Shown here: positions 7,686 through 17,286 of the stretch, in pieces
How positions within the stretch are numbered: position 1 is the first letter of the stretch
Layout of the letters: each line of letters begins with the position of its first letter
The notes under the pieces: model-generated
Database searches by the model: none
Seen by the model: only the letters and a program-made list of their open reading frames with translations
Told to the model about the DNA's origin: nothing
DNA from: Clostridium_I sp047718555
GTDB taxonomy: Bacteria; Bacillota; Clostridia; Clostridiales; Clostridiaceae
Direction of reading: 5' to 3'
DNA: 64,000 bases
Assembly (NCBI RefSeq): GCF_047718555.1
Contig: NZ_JBDNRK010000007.1
Coordinates: 1-64,000 of the forward strand
Made by a program: the position numbers and the translations under genes

Positions 7686-8840
7686 ATGAACAAGAATTTT
7701 AAAAATATGATAATTATTTTTATAGGCTTCTTTTTTTTATCTCTATTTTCTAATACCTTATCACCTTTCATAACTACAATAAAAAATACTTATGGGGTAT
7801 CAAATGATGCTATTGCAATACTACCGCCAGTAGTTTATGGTGCATCTTTTATAATGAGTATAGTTAGTGCTAGATTACAATCTTTAATTAGTCTTAAAAG
7901 AGGAGTACATATAGGGTTTTTATTCGCAATTATTGCCAGTGTTGTAATTTTGGTTTCAAAGTCATTTTACATACTTTTGGTTGGATACTTTATATCAGGG
8001 TTAGCAGTGGGTATGGGAACTGTATTTTTAACTACCATGCTTTCATTACTTCCTAAAGAGTATCAGAAGTTCAGTTTTGCCAATGCTTGCTTTGGATTAG
8101 GTGGTATTTTAATCTTACCTATAGATAGGTTTATTTTAAAAAACAGCATAAATTTTAACTACACTTATATTATTCATATAGTTTGCGTAGTTGTATTTAT
8201 TATTATATCTTCAAAAATTGAAATTTTTACTTCTTGTGAAAAGGGAGAAGAGTGCAATAATACTTTTTCCGTATTAAAAAATCCATTAGTTTTAATATTA
8301 TCTCTTGCAATATTCTTTTATGTAGGAGCAGAAATATCAACAACAAATTGGACAGGAACTTTCCTTGAAAATTATTATGGAATTACCAAAGCTGATGTTC
8401 CAGGAATTTTATCTAGCTTTTGGATTCTCTTTACTTTAGGAAGGGTTGTGGGAGATAAGTTCTTAGAGAAGGTTGGACAACTGAAATTTCTTTCAATTTC
8501 TCCTATAATATCTGTTATAGGAATATTAATTATTTTATCCGGTAATACTAAAACTCAAGCATTAATAGGTATCGCTGTTATGGGCTTGTCTATGTCATTA
8601 ATATATCCGGCATTACAAGGCTATATCATACAACATGTACAAAAGCAATATGTACCAGCAGCTTCAGCAATTGTAACAATATTTAATAATTTAGGTGCTA
8701 CATTTTTAACCTATGGAATAGGTTTTGCAGGTGGAATAAAGGTTAGCTATGTATTTATAATTCAGATATTCTTTTATGCATATATACTAATAGTATCAAT
8801 GCACTATTTAGTTTCCAAGACTAAAAGGCAATTAAATTAA
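7686..8840 (+). CDS. MFS transporter
   Basis: 384 residues with about twelve hydrophobic segments and the usual two-half layout. The second half begins near residue 195 after a Cys/Glu-rich loop (SCEKGEEC). The segment AEISTTNWTGTFLE resembles the FucP-like sugar/cation branch, but no substrate can be named. GCAGGAGGAAAACG gives a strong ribosome site. It is followed by its own terminator. Confidence 0.85.
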   Translation: MNKNFKNMIIIFIGFFFLSLFSNTLSPFITTIKNTYGVSNDAIAILPPVVYGASFIMSIVSARLQSLISLKRGVHIGFLFAIIASVVILVSKSFYILLVGYFISGLAVGMGTVFLTTMLSLLPKEYQKFSFANACFGLGGILILPIDRFILKNSINFNYTYIIHIVCVVVFIIISSKIEIFTSCEKGEECNNTFSVLKNPLVLILSLAIFFYVGAEISTTNWTGTFLENYYGITKADVPGILSSFWILFTLGRVVGDKFLEKVGQLKFLSISPIISVIGILIILSGNTKTQALIGIAVMGLSMSLIYPALQGYIIQHVQKQYVPAASAIVTIFNNLGATFLTYGIGFAGGIKVSYVFIIQIFFYAYILIVSMHYLVSKTKRQLN

Positions 8841-8860
8841 TATAGAGGTTTGTTAAATTT

Positions 8861-8890
8861 AGGCTTTCAGGAATTTTCTGAAAGCCTTTT
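8861..8890 (+). terminator. Intrinsic terminator
   Basis: AGGCTTTCAG (8861-8870) pairs with CTGAAAGCCT (8878-8887), followed by T. It ends the MFS gene transcript. Confidence 0.85.
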
Positions 8891-8915
8891 ACATATATTG
8901 GTATAAAACCTATAT

Positions 8916-9466
8916 TTATTTGTTATCTTTTTTATTATTTATAGGCGCGTCTGTCTGAATATAGGTAAGCTGTCCACCAGGGTACACTCCATCATTAGTA
9001 ACTTTATAGTCATCATGATTGTGCATTGGATAAAATTGAGGGAAAAACTTTTTGTCAGGATTGCATTCATCTTCGGCACAAATTTCAATATAGTTAACAG
9101 TATCAGGATTATCAGGATTGTTTATAGGTTCAGTTGGTATATTTGCTATTGTATCTGGTGCCAGTTTATAAATTGAATGCATTTGACTGCATAAATAAGA
9201 AATACCATTTTCCCCGTTTACAATATCTGAAAGAAGCATAACATATTCTTTGTCAAAATAACTGTCAATATCATTGTATGCGAAATTTCTATTGGTAGCC
9301 GTCTTTGGAATATTAGGCTGAGGAATATCATAATAGCTCCATATGTCATTTTTATTCTGTTTTATTCCTGATTTTTTTAAGCTTTCTTTGGAAGGGTAAA
9401 TAATAAGTGCCCCATACATACCCATTTGTACGTGTTCAGAAGCTTCTATATGATATTGTAGCTATG
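8916..9466 (-). pseudogene. C-terminal remnant of a multicopper oxidase
   Basis: An ATG at 9425 opens 169 residues, but the same frame continues upstream to 9466 as LQYHIEASEHVQM before a stop. This matches the copper-site region of multicopper oxidases (normally YHCHVEASEHVQMGMYG), with the Cys ligand replaced. It continues with GMYGALIIYPS and ends with HNHDDYKVTNDGVYPGG, a typical cupredoxin C-terminus. No upstream cupredoxin domains and no ribosome site were found, so this is probably a decayed gene fragment. It lies directly downstream of the MnxG-like gene on the same strand. Confidence 0.6.
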
Positions 9467-9512
9467 TCTAAATTTAATATAGACAAGTATTTTGATTTTA
9501 TATCTAGAAGTA

Positions 9513-9558
9513 GGGAATGTCTCAAATTGTATTAATATACATCAGAGACTCCCCTTTT
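9513..9558 (+). terminator. Terminator-like hairpin without an obvious gene
   Basis: GGGAATGTCTC (9513-9523) pairs with GAGACTCCC (9545-9553) and a T-rich tract follows. Both neighbours are on the minus strand. It resembles the hairpin at 23528-23574 in sequence, including a TGTATTAATAT loop. Confidence 0.45.
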
Positions 9559-9705
9559 CTTCACTTTTAATGATATATGGGCATTAACTTTATTGAAATT
9601 AATACTATTAAAATCCTTTTTACAAATTAATACATGTTTACTACAGATATTTTGTATAAGGTATTCATTTTGAGAAAAGCACTTATAATATAGAAGTTAC
9701 TGTAA

Positions 9706-12700
9706 TTATAACTTTAGTTTTTCATCAAAATCATCATTTTCATTTATGACTATTAAATTTTCATGAATTTCATCAAAAATTCTAAATATTCCCCACATTC
9801 CTGATTCTACATCCCAACGGAATATTCCAGATCTATATGAATAATCACCTGGGTTTTGATTTGCTCCGTTTTCCAGTATAATATTAAATACATTACCAAT
9901 ACTTATTGCTCCTTGTACGGATATAATATTAGAAAATGGGTCAGAATATTGAGATTTCCAGGAATGCCCATGCAATACAAAGCTGTGATTTCTTGGCTTG
10001 TCTGCTGGCATAAGGAGTCTTATTCTTATAGGATCACCAGGATAGGATTTAAAAACAGGAGTGGCTGGATCACCATGAATTTCTGAGCTCATTACAAGAT
10101 GCACCCTTGGGTCTTTTTTTAAACGGTTTTCAAAGCGCTCAGATCTATAGTTAATTCCCTTTTGACCTTGATCTTCAAAATCTAGATGAGGTACATCTTG
10201 TCCTACGTCAACGGGATCGAGATGAGCTGCACCATGTCCTACGTCAACAGGATCTGGTATTGGTTTATTATTTTTATCATATAGGCTTATACCATCTTGC
10301 ATAAACACTACAAATTCCCTAAAGTCCGGCATGCCTGGATTAGATATCACTATTTCTTCGAGATGGCCATTCTTTACTTCTTTACCGGTTCTTGGGTTAA
10401 TATATTTAGAGCCTGTAGGTTCGATTATAATAGTACCGAAGAGACCGTGATGTCTGTGGTTTCGTATATCTCCAAAGCCAGTAAGGGTACAAGTACCTAA
10501 TTCTGAGTCGGCAAACCATCTGTAGGTTATACTTTCACCTGGAGCAATGCTTTGATCATAGTTGAAACCTACTGTTGCTCCATCAGAGTTTAAAACATCG
10601 TATTTTAGTAATTGTGCATGAAGAGAAACTCTATTTGATGGAGGAAAAGGTGCTTCTACGGGAACCTCAGGATGTTTGTCCTGAATTAATGGTTTAAAAA
10701 TATGGTTAGTTAAGGTTATCTCTATGCAATCTCCTGCATTTGCTCGTAATATTAATGGTTTAGGTTTCATAGTTCCAGCAATAATTTTCTTTTCATGTTC
10801 GGCCAATACAAACATCAAGCCATTTGGATCATGATCTCCAAATTTATTGTATACAATATCCTTTTGTATGGTGACAATATCAAATTTTCTTGTGTTAGCA
10901 TCTTTAGGACAATGAGCAGGGCATTTTGCCTTAGGTGGCGGATTGCCTGTTTTGCAAGGTAAGGGTTTTGTTCTCATTGGAGGTACAGGTCTATCGTCAA
11001 GAGGCAGTAGATGATCAACTTTCTCTTTATGAACTCTTAATATTCCCCATAAGCCAAGCCATAGGTCATCAATTCCTCCAAAATAATATAAATAATCTCC
11101 ACTTTTATAATCTTCGTCTATTTCTATATTGAAGGCTTCTGATATACCTAAAGTTTGTGACTGAACAAGAGGAGATACTGGATCAGTAGGTTCCTTTCGC
11201 CATCTTAAACCATTGAGATTAAAAGAATGTTGTTCTTCATGTGCACCATCAAACAGCCTTATTCGTATAGGGTCTCCTTCGTAAGTCTCAAGCAGAGGTG
11301 TAACGGGATCGCCGTGTACATAGGAACTAAAAACATAAGCAGGATCACCTTTACGAAATTGAAAAGGCTCGTTTTTATAGTTTATACCCATAACCCCTGG
11401 ATCATTCTGAGATCCTGGAAAAGGTGGTGGATTTAAAGGTTTGCCATCTTTATCAAAAAGAAGAGCAAAATCATGAACCGCAAGAACAAACTCTCTAAAG
11501 TCAGGTTCTCCAGGTCTTTTTATTATTGCCTTAGTTCCACTTTTTATTTTTTTACCAGTTTTAGGATCGTGAAAAGTGGAGTTAGAGGGTTCAATAATTA
11601 ATGCACCAAATAGTCCATGCTGCTGATGAGCACTGGGAAATAAGTGATCATGGAAAAATATTGTTCTCAGTTCTGTATCAGCATAAAATCGTTCAATAAG
11701 AGTATCACCAAAATTAGCAGAGGCATCATTACACCAACCGTTAGAACTACCGTCTGCAACGATAGTATCAAATTTAACTAGGTGTATATGCCAGCCAGCC
11801 TCAGTGGTTTCAGTCTTCAATTGAAAGGCATTTCCACCTATTGTTTTAGGGAGTTTATTTGTAAGTCTAATTTCTATGGAATCTCCTACATTTGCTCTTA
11901 TAACAAAAGGTTCAGGTTCTTTTTTACCACTTATAACTGCTTCTTCATCCTCTTTTAAGACAAATATCCTTCCTTCAGGGTCATGCCAACATTCATTGTT
12001 ATATTTTATAGGAACTTGTATAGCGACCACTTCAAAAACTTTAGTAACTGCATCTGGTGGACAAGGATTAGAATATAGGGCTCCTGGTTCTGCATTTGGA
12101 ACAAAATTTGCTTTTTCTAAAGCTGTTGGACCTCTACCGTTAACTATTCCCAGTGGTGGTTTAAAAGACTTTTTACCAACTTCTCCGGATACAAATCGTG
12201 GAAATCCGGGGTGTTTATCGTCTTGGGGCAATGGAGGTGTTCTATCTGGTAGTGGAATTAGTGCTGGTACACAAGTACCGTCGGGAAGCTGACTTGTACC
12301 ATCTTCCAGTCTGTCAAGTATTCTCCATAGTCCCCACATTCCTTCAGCAAAATGAGGGTAAAGATGACAATGCCATATAACATCACCTATACATCCGTTT
12401 AAACTTCCTGCTCCAAATAAAGGTTCAATAGTAAAACTTTGTTGAGGGCTAAAGGATATGGAGTCAATTATAGTTGATTTAGGATCATTAGGTTCTAATT
12501 TCCATTGATGATTATGAAGATGGAATACGTGGGTTTCCTTGATTCCACCATGAATTACTCTAATTTTAGCAGGGTCACCTTTATAAGCACGTAATACTGG
12601 TGTAGAAGGATCTCCAAAAGCCCATGAACTTAAGGATACTTCCTCACCAACACCTCCAGTACCATGAGGATGACGATTTCTCATAGGTTCTGCTCTGTAA

Positions 12701-13404
12701 TTTATGGGCATTGTTGATTCTGGCATTCCTGTTTCATGATTCATAGGTTGATTCCCATTGATATCTTTTATTTCTGGTTCATCATGAAAGATTGTAACGT
12801 ATTCTCTGAAGTCAGGTAGTGCTGGATGGTGTATATCTGCGTATAAACCGCTTTTAATATATTTGCCTGTTATAGGATCTGTCCATGTAGCTCCCACAGG
12901 CTCAACTATCAGTGCACCAAAAAGTCCATGAACATTTGTGGATTTTTCTGAACTTCTCATATCCCCCATATCATTAAATAAAAATATTCCTTCTCTATCA
13001 GCAACCCACTTATATCTTATTTTTCCCCTAGTTGTAGTATCGGGATTAAAACCTATAGAGGCACCATCTGAACGCAAAACATTATAATCTACATCTTGAA
13101 TGTGAATAGATGCAGGTCTGTCCAATTTGTTTTCAAAATCTATAATTAAAATATCACCTAAATTTGCTCTTATTACTAATGGTTGTACAATATCTACAGG
13201 TTTAAATGGCTTTTTTTTCACTTCTTCTCTTAGAATATATTCATTTTCTTTTAAAACATACATTAATCCATTTGGATCGTGATCGCCCTCTTTGTTGTAT
13301 ACTATTTTAGTAGATATAGCAACTATATTGAAGTGTTTAACTTGTACACATCCTCCGTTAAAATAAATTTTATTATCGTTAAGTTTATGATTTTTTAATC
13401 TCAT
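9706..13404 (-). CDS. MnxG-like multidomain multicopper oxidase
   Basis: 1232 residues built from three related halves (from about residues 20, 480 and 880), each starting with a segment like IVYNKxGDHDPNGLM and holding a cupredoxin pair. Length and six-domain layout match the MnxG manganese(II) oxidase of Bacillus spores. Copper ligands are complete only in the first pair: HLHNH near 295 and HCHLYPHFAEGM near 342-353. The second keeps HDHL and HQQHG near 585-597. The third keeps LHGH near 1146, but its HCH motif is replaced (FRWDVESGMW). No signal peptide is visible. AAGGAG lies about 13 bases before the ATG, a weak spacing. An oxygen-using enzyme is unexpected in an anaerobe; spore-coat location is only a guess. 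Confidence 0.75.
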   Translation of the reverse strand: MRLKNHKLNDNKIYFNGGCVQVKHFNIVAISTKIVYNKEGDHDPNGLMYVLKENEYILREEVKKKPFKPVDIVQPLVIRANLGDILIIDFENKLDRPASIHIQDVDYNVLRSDGASIGFNPDTTTRGKIRYKWVADREGIFLFNDMGDMRSSEKSTNVHGLFGALIVEPVGATWTDPITGKYIKSGLYADIHHPALPDFREYVTIFHDEPEIKDINGNQPMNHETGMPESTMPINYRAEPMRNRHPHGTGGVGEEVSLSSWAFGDPSTPVLRAYKGDPAKIRVIHGGIKETHVFHLHNHQWKLEPNDPKSTIIDSISFSPQQSFTIEPLFGAGSLNGCIGDVIWHCHLYPHFAEGMWGLWRILDRLEDGTSQLPDGTCVPALIPLPDRTPPLPQDDKHPGFPRFVSGEVGKKSFKPPLGIVNGRGPTALEKANFVPNAEPGALYSNPCPPDAVTKVFEVVAIQVPIKYNNECWHDPEGRIFVLKEDEEAVISGKKEPEPFVIRANVGDSIEIRLTNKLPKTIGGNAFQLKTETTEAGWHIHLVKFDTIVADGSSNGWCNDASANFGDTLIERFYADTELRTIFFHDHLFPSAHQQHGLFGALIIEPSNSTFHDPKTGKKIKSGTKAIIKRPGEPDFREFVLAVHDFALLFDKDGKPLNPPPFPGSQNDPGVMGINYKNEPFQFRKGDPAYVFSSYVHGDPVTPLLETYEGDPIRIRLFDGAHEEQHSFNLNGLRWRKEPTDPVSPLVQSQTLGISEAFNIEIDEDYKSGDYLYYFGGIDDLWLGLWGILRVHKEKVDHLLPLDDRPVPPMRTKPLPCKTGNPPPKAKCPAHCPKDANTRKFDIVTIQKDIVYNKFGDHDPNGLMFVLAEHEKKIIAGTMKPKPLILRANAGDCIEITLTNHIFKPLIQDKHPEVPVEAPFPPSNRVSLHAQLLKYDVLNSDGATVGFNYDQSIAPGESITYRWFADSELGTCTLTGFGDIRNHRHHGLFGTIIIEPTGSKYINPRTGKEVKNGHLEEIVISNPGMPDFREFVVFMQDGISLYDKNNKPIPDPVDVGHGAAHLDPVDVGQDVPHLDFEDQGQKGINYRSERFENRLKKDPRVHLVMSSEIHGDPATPVFKSYPGDPIRIRLLMPADKPRNHSFVLHGHSWKSQYSDPFSNIISVQGAISIGNVFNIILENGANQNPGDYSYRSGIFRWDVESGMWGIFRIFDEIHENLIVINENDDFDEKLKL

Positions 13405-13685
13405 TTCATTATCACTACTCCTTGTATTGAAAAAAAAGTAAATAGTATAATATTTGTCGTAATTATATTATTAGGTTTTCTGCCAATACATATTATGAGT
13501 TTAATACTATAAATGTGAGGTGAAAATTTATTTAAGTCTATTACTCCAAATTATGTGTTAAAATATAAAAGTGCAATAGCCTTTAGTCTATAGGTAAATT
13601 TGCAGATAAATAGTAGCTCATTTGAAATATTTAGTGTATAACTTGATATTCACATAATGTAGTACAAATTGTCAGGGGGATTGCT

Positions 13686-14339
13686 ATGAAAAAAAATTAC
13701 AATACTATTTTATTTGACTTAGATGGAACTTTAACTGATCCTAAATTAGGTATTACAAAATCTATTCAATATTCATTAAAGCACTTTGGTATATTTGAAA
13801 ATAATCTTGATGATTTAAAAAAATTTATTGGACCACCTCTTAGGGATTCCTTTAAAGAATACTATAATTTTAGTGATAATGATGCAAATAGTGCAGTAGA
13901 GAAATACAGAGAGTATTTTTCTGATAAGGGTATATTTGAAAATAAATTATATACAGGCATAGTTGAATTATTAAATAAACTTTATAGTGAAGAAAAAAAT
14001 CTAATTATAGCTACATCAAAGCCTACTGTTTTTGCAAAAAGAATATTAAAGCATTTTCATATAGATGAATATTTTAAATTTATAGCTGGTAGTAATTTAG
14101 ATGGGACTCAAAGTAAAAAGAGTGAAGTAATTTCATATGCATTGAATCAGGGTAACTACTGTGATAAAAATAAAATAATCATGGTAGGAGATAGAAAATA
14201 TGATATTGCTGGAGCAAAAGAGACAAAAATTAATTCAATAGGGGTATTATATGGTTATGGCTCCTATGAGGAATTGAAAAAAGAAAGACCTGAATATATA
14301 GCTAAAAATATTGATGAGCTGAGTAAAATATTAGTTTGA
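13686..14339 (+). CDS. HAD family hydrolase (phosphoglycolate phosphatase-like)
   Basis: 217 residues. The nucleophile motif FDLDGTLTD has Asp11 and Asp13. Motif II is ATSKP and the C-terminal acidic motif is MVGDRKYDIAGAK. A helical cap lies between motifs I and II. It belongs to the Gph/PGP-like subfamily, with phosphoglycolate or pyrophosphate as possible substrates. GGGGGATTGCT precedes the ATG. The next gene follows after 63 bases. Confidence 0.85.
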   Translation: MKKNYNTILFDLDGTLTDPKLGITKSIQYSLKHFGIFENNLDDLKKFIGPPLRDSFKEYYNFSDNDANSAVEKYREYFSDKGIFENKLYTGIVELLNKLYSEEKNLIIATSKPTVFAKRILKHFHIDEYFKFIAGSNLDGTQSKKSEVISYALNQGNYCDKNKIIMVGDRKYDIAGAKETKINSIGVLYGYGSYEELKKERPEYIAKNIDELSKILV

Positions 14340-14402
14340 TCTTTATTTGCTAAGAGTGATTTGAATCAATTTACTTAAATATTTTAGATAGGAGAATAAT
14401 TT

Positions 14403-14909
14403 ATGAATTCGTTGATTAAAACAAAGGTAGAAAATTTTAACTTAAGATTTGCTGAAGAAAAAGACGCAGCACTAATTTTAGAATTTATTAATGGGCTTGC
14501 TCATTATGAAAACTTGACAGATGAAGTTGTTGCTACAGAAGAAATTCTCAAAGAATTTTTATTTGAAAAGAAAATGGCAGAAGTTATAATTGGAGAATAC
14601 AATGGGGAATCCGTAGGATTTGCTTTGTTTTTTCACAATTTTTCTACATTTTTAGGCAGACCGGGAATATATCTAGAAGATTTATATATAAAACCTGAAA
14701 TGAGGGGAAAAGGATTTGGAAAAATAATACTTTCATTTCTGGGAAAACTAGCAGTTGAAAGAAAATGTGGCAGGGTTGAATGGTCGTGTCTTGATTGGAA
14801 TGAACCATCTATAAAATTTTATAAACAAATGGGAGCAGTTCCAATGGATGAGTGGACTGTATATAGGGTAACTGGCAAGAATTTAAATTCTTTAGCTTCG
14901 GAATTTTAA
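14403..14909 (+). CDS. GNAT family N-acetyltransferase (diamine acetyltransferase-like)
   Basis: 168 residues. The acetyl-CoA motif is EMRGKGFGKIILSFL (about 98-112) and the C-terminus carries WNEPSIKFYKQMGA. The motif order and FLGRPGIYLEDLYI resemble the spermidine/spermine and thialysine acetyltransferase branch, so an amine acceptor is plausible but unproven. AGGAG lies nine bases before the ATG. It could share a transcript with the HAD gene. Confidence 0.8.
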   Translation: MNSLIKTKVENFNLRFAEEKDAALILEFINGLAHYENLTDEVVATEEILKEFLFEKKMAEVIIGEYNGESVGFALFFHNFSTFLGRPGIYLEDLYIKPEMRGKGFGKIILSFLGKLAVERKCGRVEWSCLDWNEPSIKFYKQMGAVPMDEWTVYRVTGKNLNSLASEF

Positions 14910-15032
14910 CCTAGCAAAACATATAGTTTAATAAGAATACTATATAAATTCTATGATATACTTATTTTGACAGGTGCTAGAATAATATCTGTTTTGTAGA
15001 AGAAATATATAGTAGTGAAAGGAGTTTTTATC

Positions 15033-16262
15033 ATGGAGTATAACTTTTTAAAAAAATACGCTAGTCTTATAGTTAAAGAGGGTATTAATATTCAAAAAGA
15101 TCAAATTCTTGTTATAAATTCGCCAATAGAATGTTCAGAATTTACTAGAGAAATTTCAGAAATAGCGTATAGAGAAGGGGCTAAGGATGTAGTAGTTAGT
15201 TGGAATGATGAATTACTTGCAAAAATTAAATATTTAAATGCCCCTGAAGAAGTTTTTGAAGAATTTCCCAACTGGAGAAGAGAATTATATGTGTCTTATG
15301 CAGAGCAAGGTGCAGCATTTTTAAGTATTTCAGCTTCAGATCCAGAACTAATGAAAGATGTAAATCCAGAAAGACTTATGAAAGCCAATAAAGCTTCCAG
15401 TACCGCGCTAAGAGATTATAGGGAAAGACTTATGAGTGATAAGAATGTATGGTGTGTAGTATCTGTACCTACTAAAGCTTGGGCAAAAAAAGTATTTCCT
15501 GAGGTAAGTGAGGAATTAGCTGTAGAAAAACTTTGGAGTGCCATTTTTAAGGCCGTAAGGTCTGATGTAGAAGATCCTGTAGCTTCATGGGAAGAACATA
15601 AAAATAATTTAAAAAAGAGTATGGATTTCTTAAATGAAAATAATTTTAAATATCTTCATTATAAAAATTCTTTGGGTACAGATTTAAAAATAGAGCTGCC
15701 TGAAAATCATCTATGGTTAGGTGGGTCTTCTCATACACCTGAAAATATTGAATTCATAGCTAATATTCCCACAGAAGAGGTATTTACATTGCCTAAAAAA
15801 ACTGGAGTAAATGGCACAGTGGTAAGTTCCAAGCCATTGAATTACAGGGGAAATCTAATTGAAGATTTTTCAATCACCTTTAAGGGAGGTAAAATTATAG
15901 ATTTTACAGCAAAAAATGGTTATAATAGTCTGAAGAGTCTCATAGATACAGATGAAGGCAGTAAATATCTTGGAGAAGTTGCATTAGTTCCCTATGATTC
16001 GCCTATTTCAAATTCAAATATATTATTTTACAATACATTATTTGACGAAAATGCTTCCTGTCATTTAGCTATAGGTGAAGCCTATCCTGTATGCATAAAA
16101 AATGGAGAGAATATGTCAAAAGATGAACTTAAAAGTATCGGAGTTAATGATTCAATGGAGCACGTAGATTTTATGATAGGAACATCAGATCTCAGCATAA
16201 TAGGTACTAAAGAAAATGGAGAAGAAATAACAGTATTTAAAAATGGAAATTTTCAGTATTAA
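15033..16262 (+). CDS. M29 family aminopeptidase (AmpS/PepS type)
   Basis: The ATG at 15033 follows AAAGGAG; a GTG at 15015 overlaps that site and is less likely. The protein has 409 residues, the usual M29 length. Characteristic segments are EIAYREGAKDVVV, LWLGGSSHTPENIEFIANIP and the C-terminal metal-site region HVDFMIGTSDLSIIG. These metallo-aminopeptidases release N-terminal amino acids from peptides in the cytoplasm. The gene is followed by a terminator and appears monocistronic. Confidence 0.88.
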   Translation: MEYNFLKKYASLIVKEGINIQKDQILVINSPIECSEFTREISEIAYREGAKDVVVSWNDELLAKIKYLNAPEEVFEEFPNWRRELYVSYAEQGAAFLSISASDPELMKDVNPERLMKANKASSTALRDYRERLMSDKNVWCVVSVPTKAWAKKVFPEVSEELAVEKLWSAIFKAVRSDVEDPVASWEEHKNNLKKSMDFLNENNFKYLHYKNSLGTDLKIELPENHLWLGGSSHTPENIEFIANIPTEEVFTLPKKTGVNGTVVSSKPLNYRGNLIEDFSITFKGGKIIDFTAKNGYNSLKSLIDTDEGSKYLGEVALVPYDSPISNSNILFYNTLFDENASCHLAIGEAYPVCIKNGENMSKDELKSIGVNDSMEHVDFMIGTSDLSIIGTKENGEEITVFKNGNFQY

Positions 16263-16315
16263 AAAGCTATATAAATTATATATATTGATTTACAAATAGG
16301 CTTTTACAGTTAAAG

Positions 16316-16357
16316 ACATTATGAAATTAATTTGTTAAAATTGATTTTCATAGTGTT
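16316..16357 (+). terminator. Intrinsic terminator
   Basis: An ACATTATGAAAT arm pairs with ATTTTCATAGTGT, followed by TTTTT. The sequence is close to the hairpins at 3147-3199 and 43095-43132. Confidence 0.7.
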
Positions 16358-16503
16358 TTTATTTTTTCTAATATAAATTAATTATTTCATATTATTAACA
16401 ATTAAACATATATTGGAATTTTGAAAGAATATTGGTGAAAATATTAATAATATCTGTCAATAATGATATAATTTAAATAAAAATCTTTTAAGAAGGTGTT
16501 TTT

Positions 16504-17154
16504 ATGTATGAATTTTTACCTATAATTTATAATTCTTCAGAGGGAAATGAAATAATTAATGATTATTATTATAATAAAGATAAAAATAATTCTAATTCCC
16601 TAGTAGTATTATTTCCGGGAGTCAATTATAGTTGTGAGAAACCTCTATTGCATTATGCAAGAAAAGCAGCAGTTATAGAGGGATATGATGTGCTGTGCGT
16701 TAGATATGGATATAAATTATCCAAGGATGATATTGGAAAAGAAATAATTAAAACTGTATCAGAGGAAGTTTTTCAGGCAATAAAAAATTGTGATAATGAA
16801 AAGTATAATAAGTTATATTTTATCAGCAAGAGTATAGGTGGGGAAGTGGCTGGTAATATTGCTGATAAAATGGGCTATCATCATGTTAAGTCACTGTATT
16901 TAACACCTACACCTAGTACTGTGCAGCACATAATTAAAACTGATTCTTACGTTATTGTAGGAACTAAAGATAAAATATTCCCAGAAGAAAATATACAATT
17001 TGTAAAAACTTATAAAAATGTTAAGTTAACATTAATTGATAATGCACAGCATTCTCTGGAGATTGATGACAATATAGAGGAGAGTATAAAAAGTTTAAGC
17101 AAAGTAGCTGGTGTTTTTAAAGAATTTCTTGGCGAAGATAAAATTAATAATTGA
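16504..17154 (+). CDS. Alpha/beta hydrolase-like protein
   Basis: 216 residues. An early strand-turn motif (VVLFPGVNYSCEKP), a nucleophile-elbow-like segment (FISKSIGGEVAG, Ser near 117), an acidic segment (VGTKDKIFPEE) and a C-terminal His (NAQHSLEID) follow the alpha/beta-hydrolase order. The elbow lacks the first Gly of GXSXG. The substrate is unknown. AAGAAGGTG lies before the ATG. Confidence 0.65.
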   Translation: MYEFLPIIYNSSEGNEIINDYYYNKDKNNSNSLVVLFPGVNYSCEKPLLHYARKAAVIEGYDVLCVRYGYKLSKDDIGKEIIKTVSEEVFQAIKNCDNEKYNKLYFISKSIGGEVAGNIADKMGYHHVKSLYLTPTPSTVQHIIKTDSYVIVGTKDKIFPEENIQFVKTYKNVKLTLIDNAQHSLEIDDNIEESIKSLSKVAGVFKEFLGEDKINN

Positions 17155-17286
17155 AGTTTGCATATTTGAATCTAATGTAACTGTAGTTTAAGCAAGAAAT
17201 ATCATAGAGATAATAGGTTTATTAAAGGAAAGCAATGATAAAAAATATGGATTGATTTCAAATAAAAAATGGAGAGGTGGTATATC

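Noticed and set aside
11876..12292. 138-residue open frame opposite to the MnxG-like gene
   Set aside because: It is antisense to a clear protein-coding gene, has no ribosome site, and its composition follows from the other strand.
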